Origin: Paenibacillus silvestris
Lineage (GTDB): Bacteria > Bacillota > Bacilli > Paenibacillales > NBRC-103111
Direction of reading: 5' to 3'
Assembly (NCBI RefSeq): GCF_009882985.1
Contig: NZ_WTUZ01000001.1
Coordinates: 127,449 to 191,448 of the forward strand
Length of the DNA: 64,000 nucleotides
A model generated the notes under the pieces. That model saw only the letters and a program-made list of their open reading frames with translations, was not told where the DNA came from and did not search any database. Below, in pieces: positions 45,436-55,500 of the stretch. Positions within the stretch are counted from its first letter, which is position 1, and each line of letters begins with the position of its first letter. Both the position numbers and the translations under genes were made by a program.

Positions 45436-46473
45436 TTATTGATGCCCGGCCGATTCCAGTCTGCCGTTCTTTTGGTATTCAACCATCCAACCCGGATATT
45501 CTGGCGGCAGGGCGCTAACCTCGTCGAGACGCCGAATTTCTTCGTCGGTCAGCTCCAGATCCGCGGCGGCCAAGTTGGCCCCGAGCTGATCAAGGCGCTT
45601 CGCGCCGACGAGAACGGAGGTTACGACCTGCCTGGTCAGCAGCCAGGCCAAAGCAATACTTGCGGGGTTTGTCCCATGCGCTTCCGCAATGGGTTTAACG
45701 GTGTCGATAATGTTCCAAGCGCGTTCCTTGTCCACGATCGGAAAATCTGTTGCCGACCGGCGCGAATCCTCCGCTTTCTGATTGTGACGGTCGTAACGGC
45801 CGGACAGCAGACCGCCGGCTAGCGGGCTCCAAACCAGCAGCCCCATTTTTTTCGCTTCCAGCATCGGCCCCAGCTCGCGCTCCAAATCGCGGCCGGCAAG
45901 CGAATAATAAGCTTGAAGCGTTTCAAAGCGGGCTATATTTTTCTGATTCGAAATACCGAGAGCATCCGCGATCTTCCAGGCATGCCAATTGGATACGCCA
46001 ATGTACCGAACTTTCCCTTGCCTGATCAGATCGTCCAGCGCCCGCAGCGTTTCTTCCACAGGGGTCAAGAAATCGTCGGCATGGATTTGGTATAGGTCGA
46101 TATAATCGGTTTGAAGCCGCTTCAAGCTGGCTTCTACGCCATCCATGATATGGCCTCTCGAAGCCCCCACATCGTTACGGCCCTGACCAACCCGCATGGC
46201 TACTTTGGTAGCCACGACGACGTCTTTTCGCGCGATCCCCAGATTGCGGAATGACTGACCGAGCGTGATTTCACTGTCGCCGCTTCCGTAAACATCGGCC
46301 GTATCGAAGAAATTGATGCCGATATCAACGCTCTTTTTTACCATTTGATCGGCTTCCTCCTGCCCGACGGCCCCGACGACTTTATGATTCCCTTGTCCAC
46401 TGCTGAAGGTCATGGCCCCTAATGCGAGCCGCGAAACCAGCAGTCCCGTATTGCCAAGCTGTTTATACTCCAT
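45436..46473 (-). CDS. Aldo/keto reductase
   Basis: 345 residues; AAGGAGG lies 8-9 nt upstream of the start. Catalytic residues are visible: Asp and Tyr in FDTADVYGSG, Lys in VATKVAM, His in YQIHADD. It belongs to the AKR group that includes YhdN and the potassium-channel beta subunit and reduces aldehydes with NADPH. It is divergent from an AraC regulator at 46714 that probably controls it. Confidence 0.93.
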   Translation of the reverse strand: MEYKQLGNTGLLVSRLALGAMTFSSGQGNHKVVGAVGQEEADQMVKKSVDIGINFFDTADVYGSGDSEITLGQSFRNLGIARKDVVVATKVAMRVGQGRNDVGASRGHIMDGVEASLKRLQTDYIDLYQIHADDFLTPVEETLRALDDLIRQGKVRYIGVSNWHAWKIADALGISNQKNIARFETLQAYYSLAGRDLERELGPMLEAKKMGLLVWSPLAGGLLSGRYDRHNQKAEDSRRSATDFPIVDKERAWNIIDTVKPIAEAHGTNPASIALAWLLTRQVVTSVLVGAKRLDQLGANLAAADLELTDEEIRRLDEVSALPPEYPGWMVEYQKNGRLESAGHQ

Positions 46474-46713
46474 TTGGAATAACCTCCTTGTTTCTATATG
46501 AACGTGAACTCACCCGGGACAGAACTCGATGCGCATCCGTTTATTCTTTTCCCGGATACCCGTTATTATCCGGCAGAACCGCTAGAAAGGATAGTTCAAT
46601 CTTCCGGTAATTTCTGCCTAATCGTCCTGAAGGCGAGCTTCATTGCTTTTCCGATTTTCGCATGTTTAAATATTTTCTAAGATGACAAATCGAAGAGGAG
46701 AAGGAAAAAAGCA

Positions 46714-47640
46714 ATGAATAACCGCCAGACAGACGCAAAAGAGACACTTGACCGGCTATTGGCTTCCTGTTTAAAAATCCCTTTGGCTTCGGGCGCTTCG
46801 CGGACGGCGATCCCGTTTCTTGCCGTGTTAAAGGAAAGCGGTCCTACTTTGTTATCCCATGGCGTTCTCAAGCCTTCCCTTTGTATCGTTCTGCAAGGAA
46901 GGAAGAGGCTGCAGATAGGGGCTAAAGAAATAGAATATACGGCAGGAGATTTTCTTTCCGCAAGCATAGATATGCCGGTCAACGGTCAGGTGACGATCGC
47001 TTCGTCCCAATCGCCATATATCGCCTTACGGATTGATCTTACCCCGGGCGAAGTGGCTGCCGTCGCATCGGAAGCCAACTTGGATCTCCGTCCGGAAACG
47101 GGATTGCAACCGGGTCTCTTCGTAGGGAAGCCCTGCTTGGAGGTGCTTGAAGGTTTTGAGAAGCTTCTCCGTCTATCGTTGGACGCCCGGGCTGCCGAAT
47201 ACCTCGCTCCGGCCATCAAGCGGGAAATTATTTATCGCTTGTTGGACGGCGAAGAAGGGCCGCTCTTTTACAAAAACATGTTATTACATCAAGATGCTTC
47301 CGGGATCGGGAAAGTGATCGACTGGATCAAGGGTAACTTCGACAGTCCCTTAACGATCGAGGAACTGGCCGAGCTCGGGAATATGAGCATCTCAAATTTG
47401 CACTATAAATTCAAAGAAGTAACCTCCATGGCTCCTCTGCAGTACCAAAAGCGGCTTCGGCTGCAGGAAGCGCGCAGGCTTCTGCTTGATGGCGCCAACG
47501 TAACGGAAACGGCGCTGCAGGTCGGTTACCAGAGCTCAACGCAATTTAGCCGCGAGTACAAGAGATTGTTCGGTCTTTCGCCGCTGAGACATATTCGGGT
47601 TACTATCCATGAAGGCGGTCTGCCCCCGCGGAAAGGGTAA
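46714..47640 (+). CDS. AraC-family transcriptional regulator
   Basis: 308 residues; the start has GAGGAG upstream. The N-terminal cupin-like AraC_N domain (SHGVLKPSLCIVLQGRK) is the form found in regulators of oxidoreductase genes. Two C-terminal HTH motifs follow (LTIEELAELGNMSISNLHYKF and the YQSSTQFSREYKRLFG helix). Divergent partner of the aldo/keto reductase gene; the signal may be an aldehyde or electrophile. Confidence 0.93.
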   Translation: MNNRQTDAKETLDRLLASCLKIPLASGASRTAIPFLAVLKESGPTLLSHGVLKPSLCIVLQGRKRLQIGAKEIEYTAGDFLSASIDMPVNGQVTIASSQSPYIALRIDLTPGEVAAVASEANLDLRPETGLQPGLFVGKPCLEVLEGFEKLLRLSLDARAAEYLAPAIKREIIYRLLDGEEGPLFYKNMLLHQDASGIGKVIDWIKGNFDSPLTIEELAELGNMSISNLHYKFKEVTSMAPLQYQKRLRLQEARRLLLDGANVTETALQVGYQSSTQFSREYKRLFGLSPLRHIRVTIHEGGLPPRKG

Positions 47641-47820
47641 TGCCGGATGGACAGTTAGCCGCTTCGAATCGGCGCGTTTTCCAAATCGTTTCTGACAGAC
47701 GATCGATCGGCTGCTGTTCTCAACTAAAGAGCAGCCATATGGAACAAAATGGAAGGATTCTAACGAGTGCTGTCGAATATACATGGATGATTACTTAGAT
47801 TATTTGGAGGTGAATAGATC

Positions 47821-47889
47821 ATGCTCACATCGTTTGAACATGATTTAGAAATGTTGAAAAATAATGTGATTGGAGGTCATATGGAATGA
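47821..47889 (+). CDS. 22-codon ORF overlapping the start of the reductase gene
   Basis: ATG at 47821 is preceded by TTGGAGGTG at ideal spacing. The frame reads MLTSFEHDLEMLKN... and stops at TGA 47887-47889, overlapping the ATG of the next gene (ATGA). It also covers that gene's GGAGG site, so translation of one should affect the other. It could be a leader peptide for coupling, or the last trace of a deleted gene. No family recognised. Confidence 0.45.
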   Translation: MLTSFEHDLEMLKNNVIGGHME

Positions 47890-48476
47890 AGCATCTTGTA
47901 GTCTATGCCCATCCAGAACCTGAAAGTTTTAATCGTGCTATATTGGAAACCACGATCACTGTATTGAAACAAAACGGTCATGAGGTTAATGTGCGTGATT
48001 TGTATTCGCTCAATTTCCAACCTGTGCTAAAACCAGAGGATACGGCTGCTATGAGAGCTGGACACACTCCGCAGGATATTAAAACGGAACAGGAATTTAT
48101 CACCCAAGCGGACGCAATTACATTTATTTATCCAATCTGGTGGACGGGGCTCCCCGCTATCCTTAAAGGTTATGTTGACCGTGTGTACTCTTACGGCTTT
48201 GCCTATAGTGTTGGTGAATCAGGCATCATTAAAATGCTGACAGGTAAGAAAGGTTTTATTATCAATACACACGGTACTCCTCAAGAGATTTACAATGAGA
48301 TTGGTATGACCGATGGATTGAAAATCACGTCTGATATTGGTATCTTTGACTTCGTTGGTATTGAGCCAGTAGGACATTTATTATTTGGTAGTATCGGGTT
48401 CCTCGATGACGAATCGTATTACAAAGGGCTGCTAAAGGAAGTTGAAAACAAGGTTGATTCACTATTTCCACAATGA
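47886..48476 (+). CDS. NAD(P)H-dependent quinone/flavin oxidoreductase (flavodoxin-like fold)
   Basis: 196 residues. Features of the KefF/MdaB/YwrO group: VYAHPEPESFNRAI at the FMN phosphate loop, IYPIWWTGLPAILKGYVDRV, and GKKGFIINTHGTPQEIY. These enzymes reduce quinones and nitro compounds with two electrons using FMN. GGAGG lies inside the upstream 22-codon ORF. It sits two genes from the aldo/keto reductase, which would fit a stress or detoxification role. Confidence 0.92.
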   Translation: MKHLVVYAHPEPESFNRAILETTITVLKQNGHEVNVRDLYSLNFQPVLKPEDTAAMRAGHTPQDIKTEQEFITQADAITFIYPIWWTGLPAILKGYVDRVYSYGFAYSVGESGIIKMLTGKKGFIINTHGTPQEIYNEIGMTDGLKITSDIGIFDFVGIEPVGHLLFGSIGFLDDESYYKGLLKEVENKVDSLFPQ

Positions 48477-48497
48477 ATTCAAACCACATAAGTGTAT

Positions 48498-48527
48498 AGG
48501 CTGCCAAACACAGGCAGCCTGTTTTAT
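48498..48527 (+). terminator. Terminator of the quinone reductase gene
   Basis: Perfect arms AGGCTGCC/GGCAGCCT with a 7-base loop, followed by GTTTTATT. Confidence 0.85.
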
Positions 48528-48568
48528 TAATTTGGATTCATTATTTTTCTTTAGAAGAAATTAATTTA

Positions 48569-48630
48569 TTGAGCTAACGCAGAACGATACCACAATGATA
48601 CAGCCTGTCGAAGCGGATTCGGCAGGCTGT
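48569..48630 (+). repeat. CTAACG repeat with hairpin, copy 8
   Basis: TGAGCTAACGCAGAACGATAC followed by a hairpin ACAGCCTG/CAGGCTGT (48600-48630). The left part matches copy 2 at 30771. It is 15 kb from the main group, beside another ATPase fragment. Confidence 0.6.
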
Positions 48631-48832
48631 TAACGGGCCTGTTTTCGGTTGTTAGTCAAAGTGGAAACATTTTTTGATTTCAAAATGAAGAAGTCACCAG
48701 AGCGGTCCTACTTATTAAAATTGTTGACTTATGATGCACAATATAGTCCAGCCAGATACTATTAGCTTAAGTAGTAGGAATTATAGGGGGGCCCAAGCAG
48801 CCATTTATGACTTAAGGTACGCCATCCTTTTT

Positions 48833-49386
48833 TTATGCAAAATAATGTCCTTTTTCGAGATCAGCAATCAATCCGGGTTGCATCGGTATCCAGCCCAGAA
48901 GCTCCCTTGTTGCCAGGCTTGCTTGCGTAGTGTTATACAAGCTGGTGATGTCTAATGCCGCAATTCTGCCAAGAAAGCCGAAATGGGCGGTTGCTTTTTC
49001 AGGTGTTATGCTGACCGCCGGCACGTTCAATTGCCGCGCGATGACCGCGGCGATCTCTCGGAGCGAAATGCCTTCATCGCCGGCGCCAAGCAGGCGTGAG
49101 CCCGCCGGGGCGATTTCCAGCGCCAGACGGTACAGGACCGCAGCATCCAGGCGATGAACTGCCGGCCAGTGGTTCGTTCCGTCGCCGATGTAGGCGGCGA
49201 AGCCCTTCGCCCGGGCGATGTTGATCATCATTGGCACAAAGCCCTTATCACCTGCACCGTGCACGGATGGTGCAAGCGAGACGATTGATGCCCGAATACC
49301 CCGATCTGCCATTTCGAGCACTGCATGATCCACAGTATGTCCATTTGCGTGAGCCGTGGTAATGAACGGCTTTCCGGAGCCTTCGA
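48833..49386 (-). pseudogene. Truncated NAD(P)-dependent epimerase/SDR gene
   Basis: C-terminal two thirds of an extended-SDR protein: SIVSLAPSVHGAGDKGF, GDGTNHWPAVHRLDAA, then the substrate domain to LLGWIPMQPGLIADLEKG. Upstream in frame it reads GSGKPFITTAHANGHTVDHAV; compared with family members, the piece between FITT and the helix before PSVHG seems shortened. The frame then runs straight into the ABC ATPase fragment at about 49387. The N-terminal NAD-binding glycine motif is absent, so it cannot be a working enzyme. Confidence 0.85.
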
Positions 49387-49746
49387 GTGGAGCTGCCGCT
49401 TATTTATCGAGGGATGAGTAGAAAAGAGCGGGAGCCGCTTGTCATGAAAGCGCTGGAAGCGGTGGATATCGTGGAACGCAGGAAGCATCTGCCGTCTGAG
49501 CTTTCTGGCGGGCAGCAGCAACGAGTTGCGATTGCCCGGACATTGGCGGGCGATCCAGCCATTATCCTGGCGGATGAGCCTACCGGTGCGCTGGATTCGA
49601 AGACGAGTGCGGAGATTTTGGAGATTTTTAAGAGGTTGAATGAGCAGGGCAGGACGATCGTTTTGATTACGCATGATCTGGCTATTGCTCAGAAGGCGAA
49701 GCGGGTTGTGTATTTTCGGGATGGGAAGTTGAGTGAGGTTGGATAG
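49387..49746 (+). pseudogene. Truncated copy of the ABC ATPase gene, in frame but lacking Walker A
   Basis: From GTGGAGCTGCC onward this matches the ATPase at 29016-29690 almost perfectly to the stop (signature [33 protein letters not shown]). The first 105 or so residues, including Walker A, are gone; they are replaced by the inverted epimerase fragment. The remaining frame is intact, which points to a recent event. It is followed by the same terminator hairpin. Confidence 0.9.
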
Positions 49747-49752
49747 GATGAG

Positions 49753-49781
49753 GACCGGGACTCCGTTGGGGTTCCGGTTTT
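49753..49781 (+). terminator. Terminator copied with the ATPase fragment
   Basis: ACCGGGACTCC and GGGGTTCCGGT with TTTTT. Beyond it the similarity to the other two copies ends. Confidence 0.7.
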
Positions 49782-49921
49782 TAATATCCACTCTTATTTA
49801 GCCATTCAATAGCAGGGAGGACAGTCGAATTATCGTCGGCCTGTCCTTTCCTTATCATAGGAATGCCTCAATTCTCTTTTACGCCTGATTCGCTGTAAGA
49901 AAGGATTTGAAATTATTCATT

Positions 49922-51052
49922 TTATTGATATTTGACTAGGCTCATTTCGACACACATGAGAATAAATGCGCCTGCGCCATGCAAATCATTTTCGCTAGTC
50001 GGACGGGCGATATAGTGGGCGTAGTCCCCAATCCCTGTACCGATGCAGATCTGGCCGATGATCACATGACCGTTCTCGTCGAACTTCAGCGTATCAATTA
50101 CCCCTTGATAGCCTTTCCAGGCATAATCCAAATACTTTGCGTCCAGATAGCCTAACCGTACTGCTTTCGCAATGGCATGAACGTACAAGGCTGTACAGGA
50201 GCTTTCCAGCCAATTATCTTCCATATCACCCTTGTCAACAACTTGATACCACAGACCTGTGGCGGTATCTTGATAGTGTGTTAAGGCGATGAGCAGGTTT
50301 TGAAGGATGTTAGTGAGTTGTGCTTTATCCTTATGGTTCTCAGGGAGGTATTCGAACATCTCAAGCAAAGCGACAGGGTACCAGCCGATTGCGCGACCCC
50401 AGAACTCCGGTGCCAAGCCTGTAGCAGGGTCAGCCCAAGCAGCACTTTTGGTTTCATCCCAACCGTGGTATAACAGGCCTGTGTTAGAGTCCTTGGTATG
50501 CTTCTCCATCAAAATCGCTTGGTAGGTCATCATGTCAAAATATTCACTCTCACCGAAGATCTTGCCGAATTGAACGGCAATCGGTCCAGCCATATACAAC
50601 CCGTCCAGCCACATTTGATTCGGATAATGTCCCTTATGCCAGAATCCGCCGGATGGATTAGTTCTCCATGATTTTAAAAGAGGTACTAGTGTGTACAGAG
50701 CTTCTTTATACCGCTCATCGCCTGTTTGTTCTAACAAGTTAAAGAGAAGTACACCAGGTTGAATATCATCCAGTTCGTCTGGGTTGTACTTCTTAATGCT
50801 ACCGTCCGTAAGTACCTGGCTGTCCACCCACCGTTTAATATAGTCATAATATTTATTATTTTTGGTTTCTCGCCAGCACTTCTCCATTCCTGAAAGAAAG
50901 ACGCCTTGATGATAGTGGAACCTATCCGGTGGTAAATATTCAGGCTCAAATTTGACCATTAATGCCTCGCAGGCCTTCTCTGCCCATTGAATGGGGGTTC
51001 GTGCCTCTTTTTCTGTATGTTTGGTCTGCATATTAGCTTCTGAAGAACTCAT
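49922..51052 (-). CDS. Glycoside hydrolase family 105, unsaturated rhamnogalacturonyl hydrolase
   Basis: 376 residues from the second ATG (51052), which fits AAGGAGG spacing better than the ATG at 51061. It is a six-hairpin barrel with family motifs: DIQPGVLLF, NQMWLDGLYMAGP (catalytic Asp region), EFWGRAIGWYPVALL and GTGIGDYAHY near the end. YteR/YesR-type enzymes remove the unsaturated galacturonyl residue from rhamnogalacturonan or pectin fragments made by lyases, inside the cell. No signal peptide. It works downstream of the surface pectate lyase at 52586 and the importer at 59484-62946. Divergent from an AraC regulator. Confidence 0.92.
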   Translation of the reverse strand: MSSSEANMQTKHTEKEARTPIQWAEKACEALMVKFEPEYLPPDRFHYHQGVFLSGMEKCWRETKNNKYYDYIKRWVDSQVLTDGSIKKYNPDELDDIQPGVLLFNLLEQTGDERYKEALYTLVPLLKSWRTNPSGGFWHKGHYPNQMWLDGLYMAGPIAVQFGKIFGESEYFDMMTYQAILMEKHTKDSNTGLLYHGWDETKSAAWADPATGLAPEFWGRAIGWYPVALLEMFEYLPENHKDKAQLTNILQNLLIALTHYQDTATGLWYQVVDKGDMEDNWLESSCTALYVHAIAKAVRLGYLDAKYLDYAWKGYQGVIDTLKFDENGHVIIGQICIGTGIGDYAHYIARPTSENDLHGAGAFILMCVEMSLVKYQ

Positions 51053-51140
51053 TTGGTTCATTCCTCCTTCTCGTAATAAGTCTATCTTAGCAAAGGAATA
51101 TGTACATTTTTTGCTGAAACTATTTCATTCTTCTTATATC

Positions 51141-51168
51141 TTGTAGTAAATAAATAGTGGCGTATAAT
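51141..51168 (+). promoter_or_regulatory. Candidate promoter of the AraC regulator
   Basis: TTGTAG (51141), 16-bp spacer, TATAAT (51163), about 34 bp before the start codon. A small palindrome TGAAA...TTTCA (51115-51127) lies upstream, between the divergent genes, and may be an operator. Confidence 0.5.
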
Positions 51169-51201
51169 AAATGGCAAATCGAATGAAAGGAAGAGCACAA
51201 A

Positions 51202-52038
51202 ATGGGCGATTTTCAATTCGATAACCGAGAAGGTACCTTCTCGGTATCTTATAGGAAAGCATTGAGTCATCATATGCCGATCAGTCACTTTCATAGTACA
51301 TTTGAAGTCTTCTATTTGATATCCGGCAAACGGGAATTCTTTATTAAGGATAGAACGATCGTGATCAACGAGGGGGATGTCATCATTATCTCTCCGAATA
51401 TTTTGCATAGGACAACCAATACGGAAATGCCTAAGCATGAACGGCTCATCGTGAATATTCATGAGAACTATATGGCCTCGGTGAATGCTTTGTATAGAGA
51501 CATTTTGCAACCGATGTTTGAAAATGAGTATCTCATTGTGAAATGTTCTCTATATGATAAGCTTGCCATCGAGGCGCTTGGGCAAAGTATCAGGCAGGAG
51601 ATGCAGGAGAAGAAGATGGGCTTCGAAATGTATGCACAGACTTTGGTGCTGCAGATGCTCATGATTTGCTGCCGGCATGTCATAAAAAACAGCATAGAAA
51701 CGATGGAATCTCCTAGCTCCATGCATGAAAGAATCTCGGAAGTTGTCCGTTATATCAACAATTACTATATGCAGGAGTTATCGCTTCATCTGCTTGCAGA
51801 GAAATTTTATGTTAGCCCTTATTATTTAAGTCGTTTTTTTAAAGAAGCGACAGGTTTTACGTTCGTGGAGTATTTGAACAGTGTCAGGGTCAAGGAGGCA
51901 AAGAAGCTTCTTGAACGAACCTCCATGAAAGTCAGCCTGATTGGCAAGAAAGTCGGCTTCGGTAGTGTTACACATTTCGGGCGTGTATTTAAGTCAGTTA
52001 CGAGACATGCCCCGTTATATTACAGAAAGAATAAGTAG
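51202..52038 (+). CDS. AraC-family transcriptional regulator with cupin sensor domain
   Basis: 278 residues; AAAGGAAGAG upstream. The N-terminal cupin (about 1-140) has the His-containing sugar-binding type pattern HMPISHFHSTFEVFYLISG; the C-terminal double HTH (about 175-275) has LHLLAEKFYVSPYYLSRFFK. Paenibacillus uses many such regulators for plant polysaccharide genes. It is divergent from the GH105 hydrolase, which is the probable target, and may respond to unsaturated uronides. Confidence 0.93.
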   Translation: MGDFQFDNREGTFSVSYRKALSHHMPISHFHSTFEVFYLISGKREFFIKDRTIVINEGDVIIISPNILHRTTNTEMPKHERLIVNIHENYMASVNALYRDILQPMFENEYLIVKCSLYDKLAIEALGQSIRQEMQEKKMGFEMYAQTLVLQMLMICCRHVIKNSIETMESPSSMHERISEVVRYINNYYMQELSLHLLAEKFYVSPYYLSRFFKEATGFTFVEYLNSVRVKEAKKLLERTSMKVSLIGKKVGFGSVTHFGRVFKSVTRHAPLYYRKNK

Positions 52039-52079
52039 TGTTAGTAAAATCTATGGATATGATATCCATCTTCGGTTTC

Positions 52080-52132
52080 AAGGGAGTGTCAGAAATAGCT
52101 AAAATCAAGCTATTTTCCGACACTCCCTTTTT
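52080..52132 (+). terminator. Strong terminator of the AraC gene
   Basis: Long hairpin: AAGGGAGTGTC and GACACTCCCTT form the base, AAATAGCT and AGCTATTT the upper stem, followed by TTTTT. Confidence 0.9.
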
Positions 52133-52353
52133 GGTGCGCACCGTATATCTATGTTCTTGGCTGTTGGAGTTTTTTCAGTTATTGAGATTGTCAAGATACA
52201 GCATCGTATACCAGGTAATCATTAGGGGAGGGATTCTGGTATGTGGATTACATTTAGTAGGTTCTCAAGCTGTCCGGATCGCAATCTGTTCCATATGGAT
52301 CAAGGTTAATAAATGTATATTGTTTGCAATGAACTAGCCCAATATATTTATCC

Positions 52354-52369
52354 ATGTAAGTGTTTTCAT
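52354..52369 (+). promoter_or_regulatory. Candidate catabolite-responsive element (CcpA site)
   Basis: ATGTAAGTGTTTTCAT fits the cre consensus WTGNAARCGNWWWCAW at all but one position (T for C). It is about 215 bp upstream of the pectate lyase. It would place the pectinase under carbon catabolite repression, as is usual for such genes. Confidence 0.6.
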
Positions 52370-52585
52370 TATTCCTGAGAAGGGGGATGCTGTTGCTCGT
52401 TATTAGTTCATTGATCGAATCGAAAAAATCGATTGCAGGGAGTCTTTACACGAAGAGGCTTTCACTGAAGAAGCGTGCAAATACCACTCTGGTGTTTGCA
52501 ATGCTTGCCGCCTTTTTTTCAAAGTGTTTATTACTGTGGGTGTGAAGTGCAGCCATCAAAGTATATCAGAATAAGAGGTGTATGT

Positions 52586-55500
52586 ATGATTAAAGCAAAG
52601 AGAGTAGTCAACTTTCTGATCAGCGTTCTTCTTGTGATAAGCATGTTACCAACAATCGCGTTTGCTGAGAAAGGCGACGATGTCGCTGAGTCCACAAGGG
52701 CTGTGACCACAGGTACTATGCGCTCAGGTACTTGGTTTGAAACCGCTTACGCCACTTGGGCAGGTAAATCGGTTAGCGGATACCGGGCTTACGTCAGAAC
52801 TTTGGGCGCTTATGACTGGAGAGATAACAGCCCAATCGCAGGCTGGCTTAAGGATTGGAAAGAAGTGGACGCTCAGCTTATCCGTAAGGTGGATCCAGCC
52901 CGCAACATCTGGCGTGTGGATATTCCTGGTCTTCCCAGAGGAGAATACGAAATCCAAGTTAGGGCGACTGACGGCATGACGGTTCTTCACACATTCACTG
53001 AACTTGAAACGTGGTCTTTCCCGCGTAATGGTGCAGCGTTTGTGCCTTCCAACGCAAATACTTTCGAAGGAAGCCACAATTTTGCTCTCAATGGGGCCAT
53101 AGGCGGATATTTGCCGGATGGCAGAGAGGATCCCAGTGCTAAAATAATCTATGTAACCCATGAAAATATGGGGGAAACCCTTCCAGCGAATGTATTTTCA
53201 GCAAATAGAGGATCTACTGCAAATGCGAGAACACCTCTTGTCATTCGCTTCTTAGGTACTGTCGGCTCTTTTAAAACGGTCAACTCAACTGTTGCCAATT
53301 CCGGCACGGTAGGACCTCCGGGGTTAAACGCCAACCGTATGATTCAGGTCGGCCAGGGCAACGGCAATGTAACCTTGGAAGGCATTGGCCCCGACGCGAC
53401 GATCTTCGGCTGGGGGATAAGCACCAGCGGCGCCCACAACGTGGTATTCAGCAACCTCCACTTCGACCAGTGGTTTGACGACGCCATAGAGATTAATGGC
53501 ACCAGTACGACTGTAAGGGCTTCCAACGTATGGGTGCATAACACTACGTTTGGATACGGGCAGAACAAGCATCTCGCTCTGAATCAAGACCCTGACCAGG
53601 CGAAGGGTGATGGCGCAACAGACATAACCAATCACGCGAGGAATTATACGGTTTCTTACAATAAATATGTCGAAAGCAGCAAGGTCTTGCTGATTGGCGG
53701 CGGCACCACTTCAATGAGCAATCACTATGGAACCATCGATCACAACTGGTTCGATGGCTCTGCGGAAAGGACCCCCCGTGTGCGCAACGGCAGGATTCAC
53801 GTGTTTAACAACCTGTATGAAGATGTCCAGGGGACCGTATATCATAATCAGCTCTTGGACAGAAGCACGGGCTATGGGATTGGCGCGGCCCACAATTCCA
53901 CCGTATGGGCGGAAGGTAATGTCTTTGAAAACGTCAATTTCCCATTCCTTAGAAGCCGCCAGGGCCATGCGAGGGGCTCTCAAGCTATTGATTATATGCC
54001 CGGGCCCGGCGAAACCAGCACCGCTAACGCCGGATTTAACCATTTCTTTGGAGACGCTCCCGGCTTTATTATCGCCAAAGAGGATGTAACGGACGGCGAC
54101 TTCCCTAGTAGTATAGCTGGCTTTAGAAATACCTCAGATTATATGTCCGGTCTTACAGATCAAGGCCTTCAGGACCTTAAGACTGCTGTTCTAAGCCTCC
54201 AGCCAAATGTTCTTGATGAAGCTTCTCAGGAGAACTTTGATCCGAAACTGGACATTGGTGTTGTGGTTGCTGCGGGTTCGACCACTACGAATCCGGCTAT
54301 GACGACCAATCCACCTGCGCAATTGGATTGGTCGTTTAGACCAACTGGTAGTGTCGTATGGCCAACAGGAACCCCGGAACAAGTGGAAGCATTGAAACAC
54401 GAGATTGAGACCTATTCCGGCGCACAGCCTGCATTGGCTCCTGATTCAGCTCCTGCGACTCCTGCGATTTCAGGCGTCAAAATCAACGACGAAGTGCGTT
54501 CTGCTTTCAGCGACGCTGCTGGTACATTTATACCTTCACCTGGCAAGATTGTTGTCTACAAAGATACCTTTACAATTGATTGGGTTTCCAATGATGTTGC
54601 GACAGACCACTATGAAATTCAGTGGGATAAGGGAAGTAACAACTGGGAAACAATTGGAACCGTTGAAGCGAGTTCCAGACCAACTACCTTTATCACTCAG
54701 AATATTGACCAATTCGCCAACTTTAAAGCGATTTTGGCACAGGCAGACAGTAGGGAGGCAACATATGCCTTTAGGGTAAAGGCGGTCAATTCCTTTGGAG
54801 AAAGTGATTGGTCTACTATCTATGCGATAAGAGGTGATGACCAGTTGGTAACGTTTGACACCGACGGCGGTAGCGCGGTCGATCCGCAACGCGTGCATGT
54901 CGGCGACTCCATCACAGTTCCAGTACGTCCTAAAAAGGACGGTTGGGTTTTTGTGGGCTGGTACACGGATAAAAACACCAGCGTCCATATGTGGGACTTT
55001 TTGAATGAAAAAGTAGCCGGTTCTATGGTGCTGCACGCAAAGTGGGTCCAGGTGGACGAGAAGCATCGCCTGCTGAACGCCTACGCCTCAGCTGAAGAGC
55101 TTGAAAGTCCTTACGTCGCGGCAACGCTGCAGACCTTGGGAACGCTTTCCACAAACCAGCGCGAGCTGACGCTGCCTGAAGGCACGACGGTGTACGTTGC
55201 CCCAGGCGTGTACTGGACGGACTTGACCTATCGGGAAGGCGGCGTGATTGCAGGTCCGAATATCGGCCTCAGCATTTTGGGGGAAAACATCTCTCTCATC
55301 GGCCTTACCGATGATGCTACAAACACGATCATCGCCGGTAACCGAGGCGAGGGGGGCGAGACCGGCTTAGGCGCGAGCGGCAGCTGGTATTCGCTTGGCA
55401 TCTCCTCAGGCTTCCACAGCGAGAACATCACAATCGCCAACTACGCACAGGAGGATTTGGTTTACCCGCGCGATCCTTCACAAAATATAAAGAAGCGCAT

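Larger units (their letters stand above)
48477..48832. other. Intergenic stretch with terminator and repeat
   Basis: Contains the reductase terminator, the eighth CTAAC-family repeat with its hairpin, and about 200 bp of AT-rich sequence. A 26-codon frame beginning MKKSPERSYLLKLL (48690) was seen but not recognised. It lies next to the truncated epimerase and may be debris from the same rearrangement. Confidence 0.45.
52039..52585 (+). other. Long leader region of the pectate lyase gene
   Basis: Holds the terminator of the AraC gene (52080-52132), a candidate CcpA site (52354-52369) and about 215 bp of sequence before the lyase start. Short open frames here cross the terminator or lack ribosome sites. 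The lyase promoter should lie here but could not be placed with confidence. Confidence 0.55.

Noticed and set aside
46498..46680. 60-codon ORF between the aldo/keto reductase and AraC genes
   Set aside because: Lies in the divergent promoter region, no ribosome site and no recognised protein; more likely regulatory DNA.
48731..48955. 74-codon ORF next to the truncated epimerase
   Set aside because: Its 3' half is antisense to the clearly coding epimerase remnant.
52038..52337. 99-codon ORF after the AraC regulator
   Set aside because: It crosses a strong terminator hairpin and its sequence there is simply the stem translated; no family resemblance.
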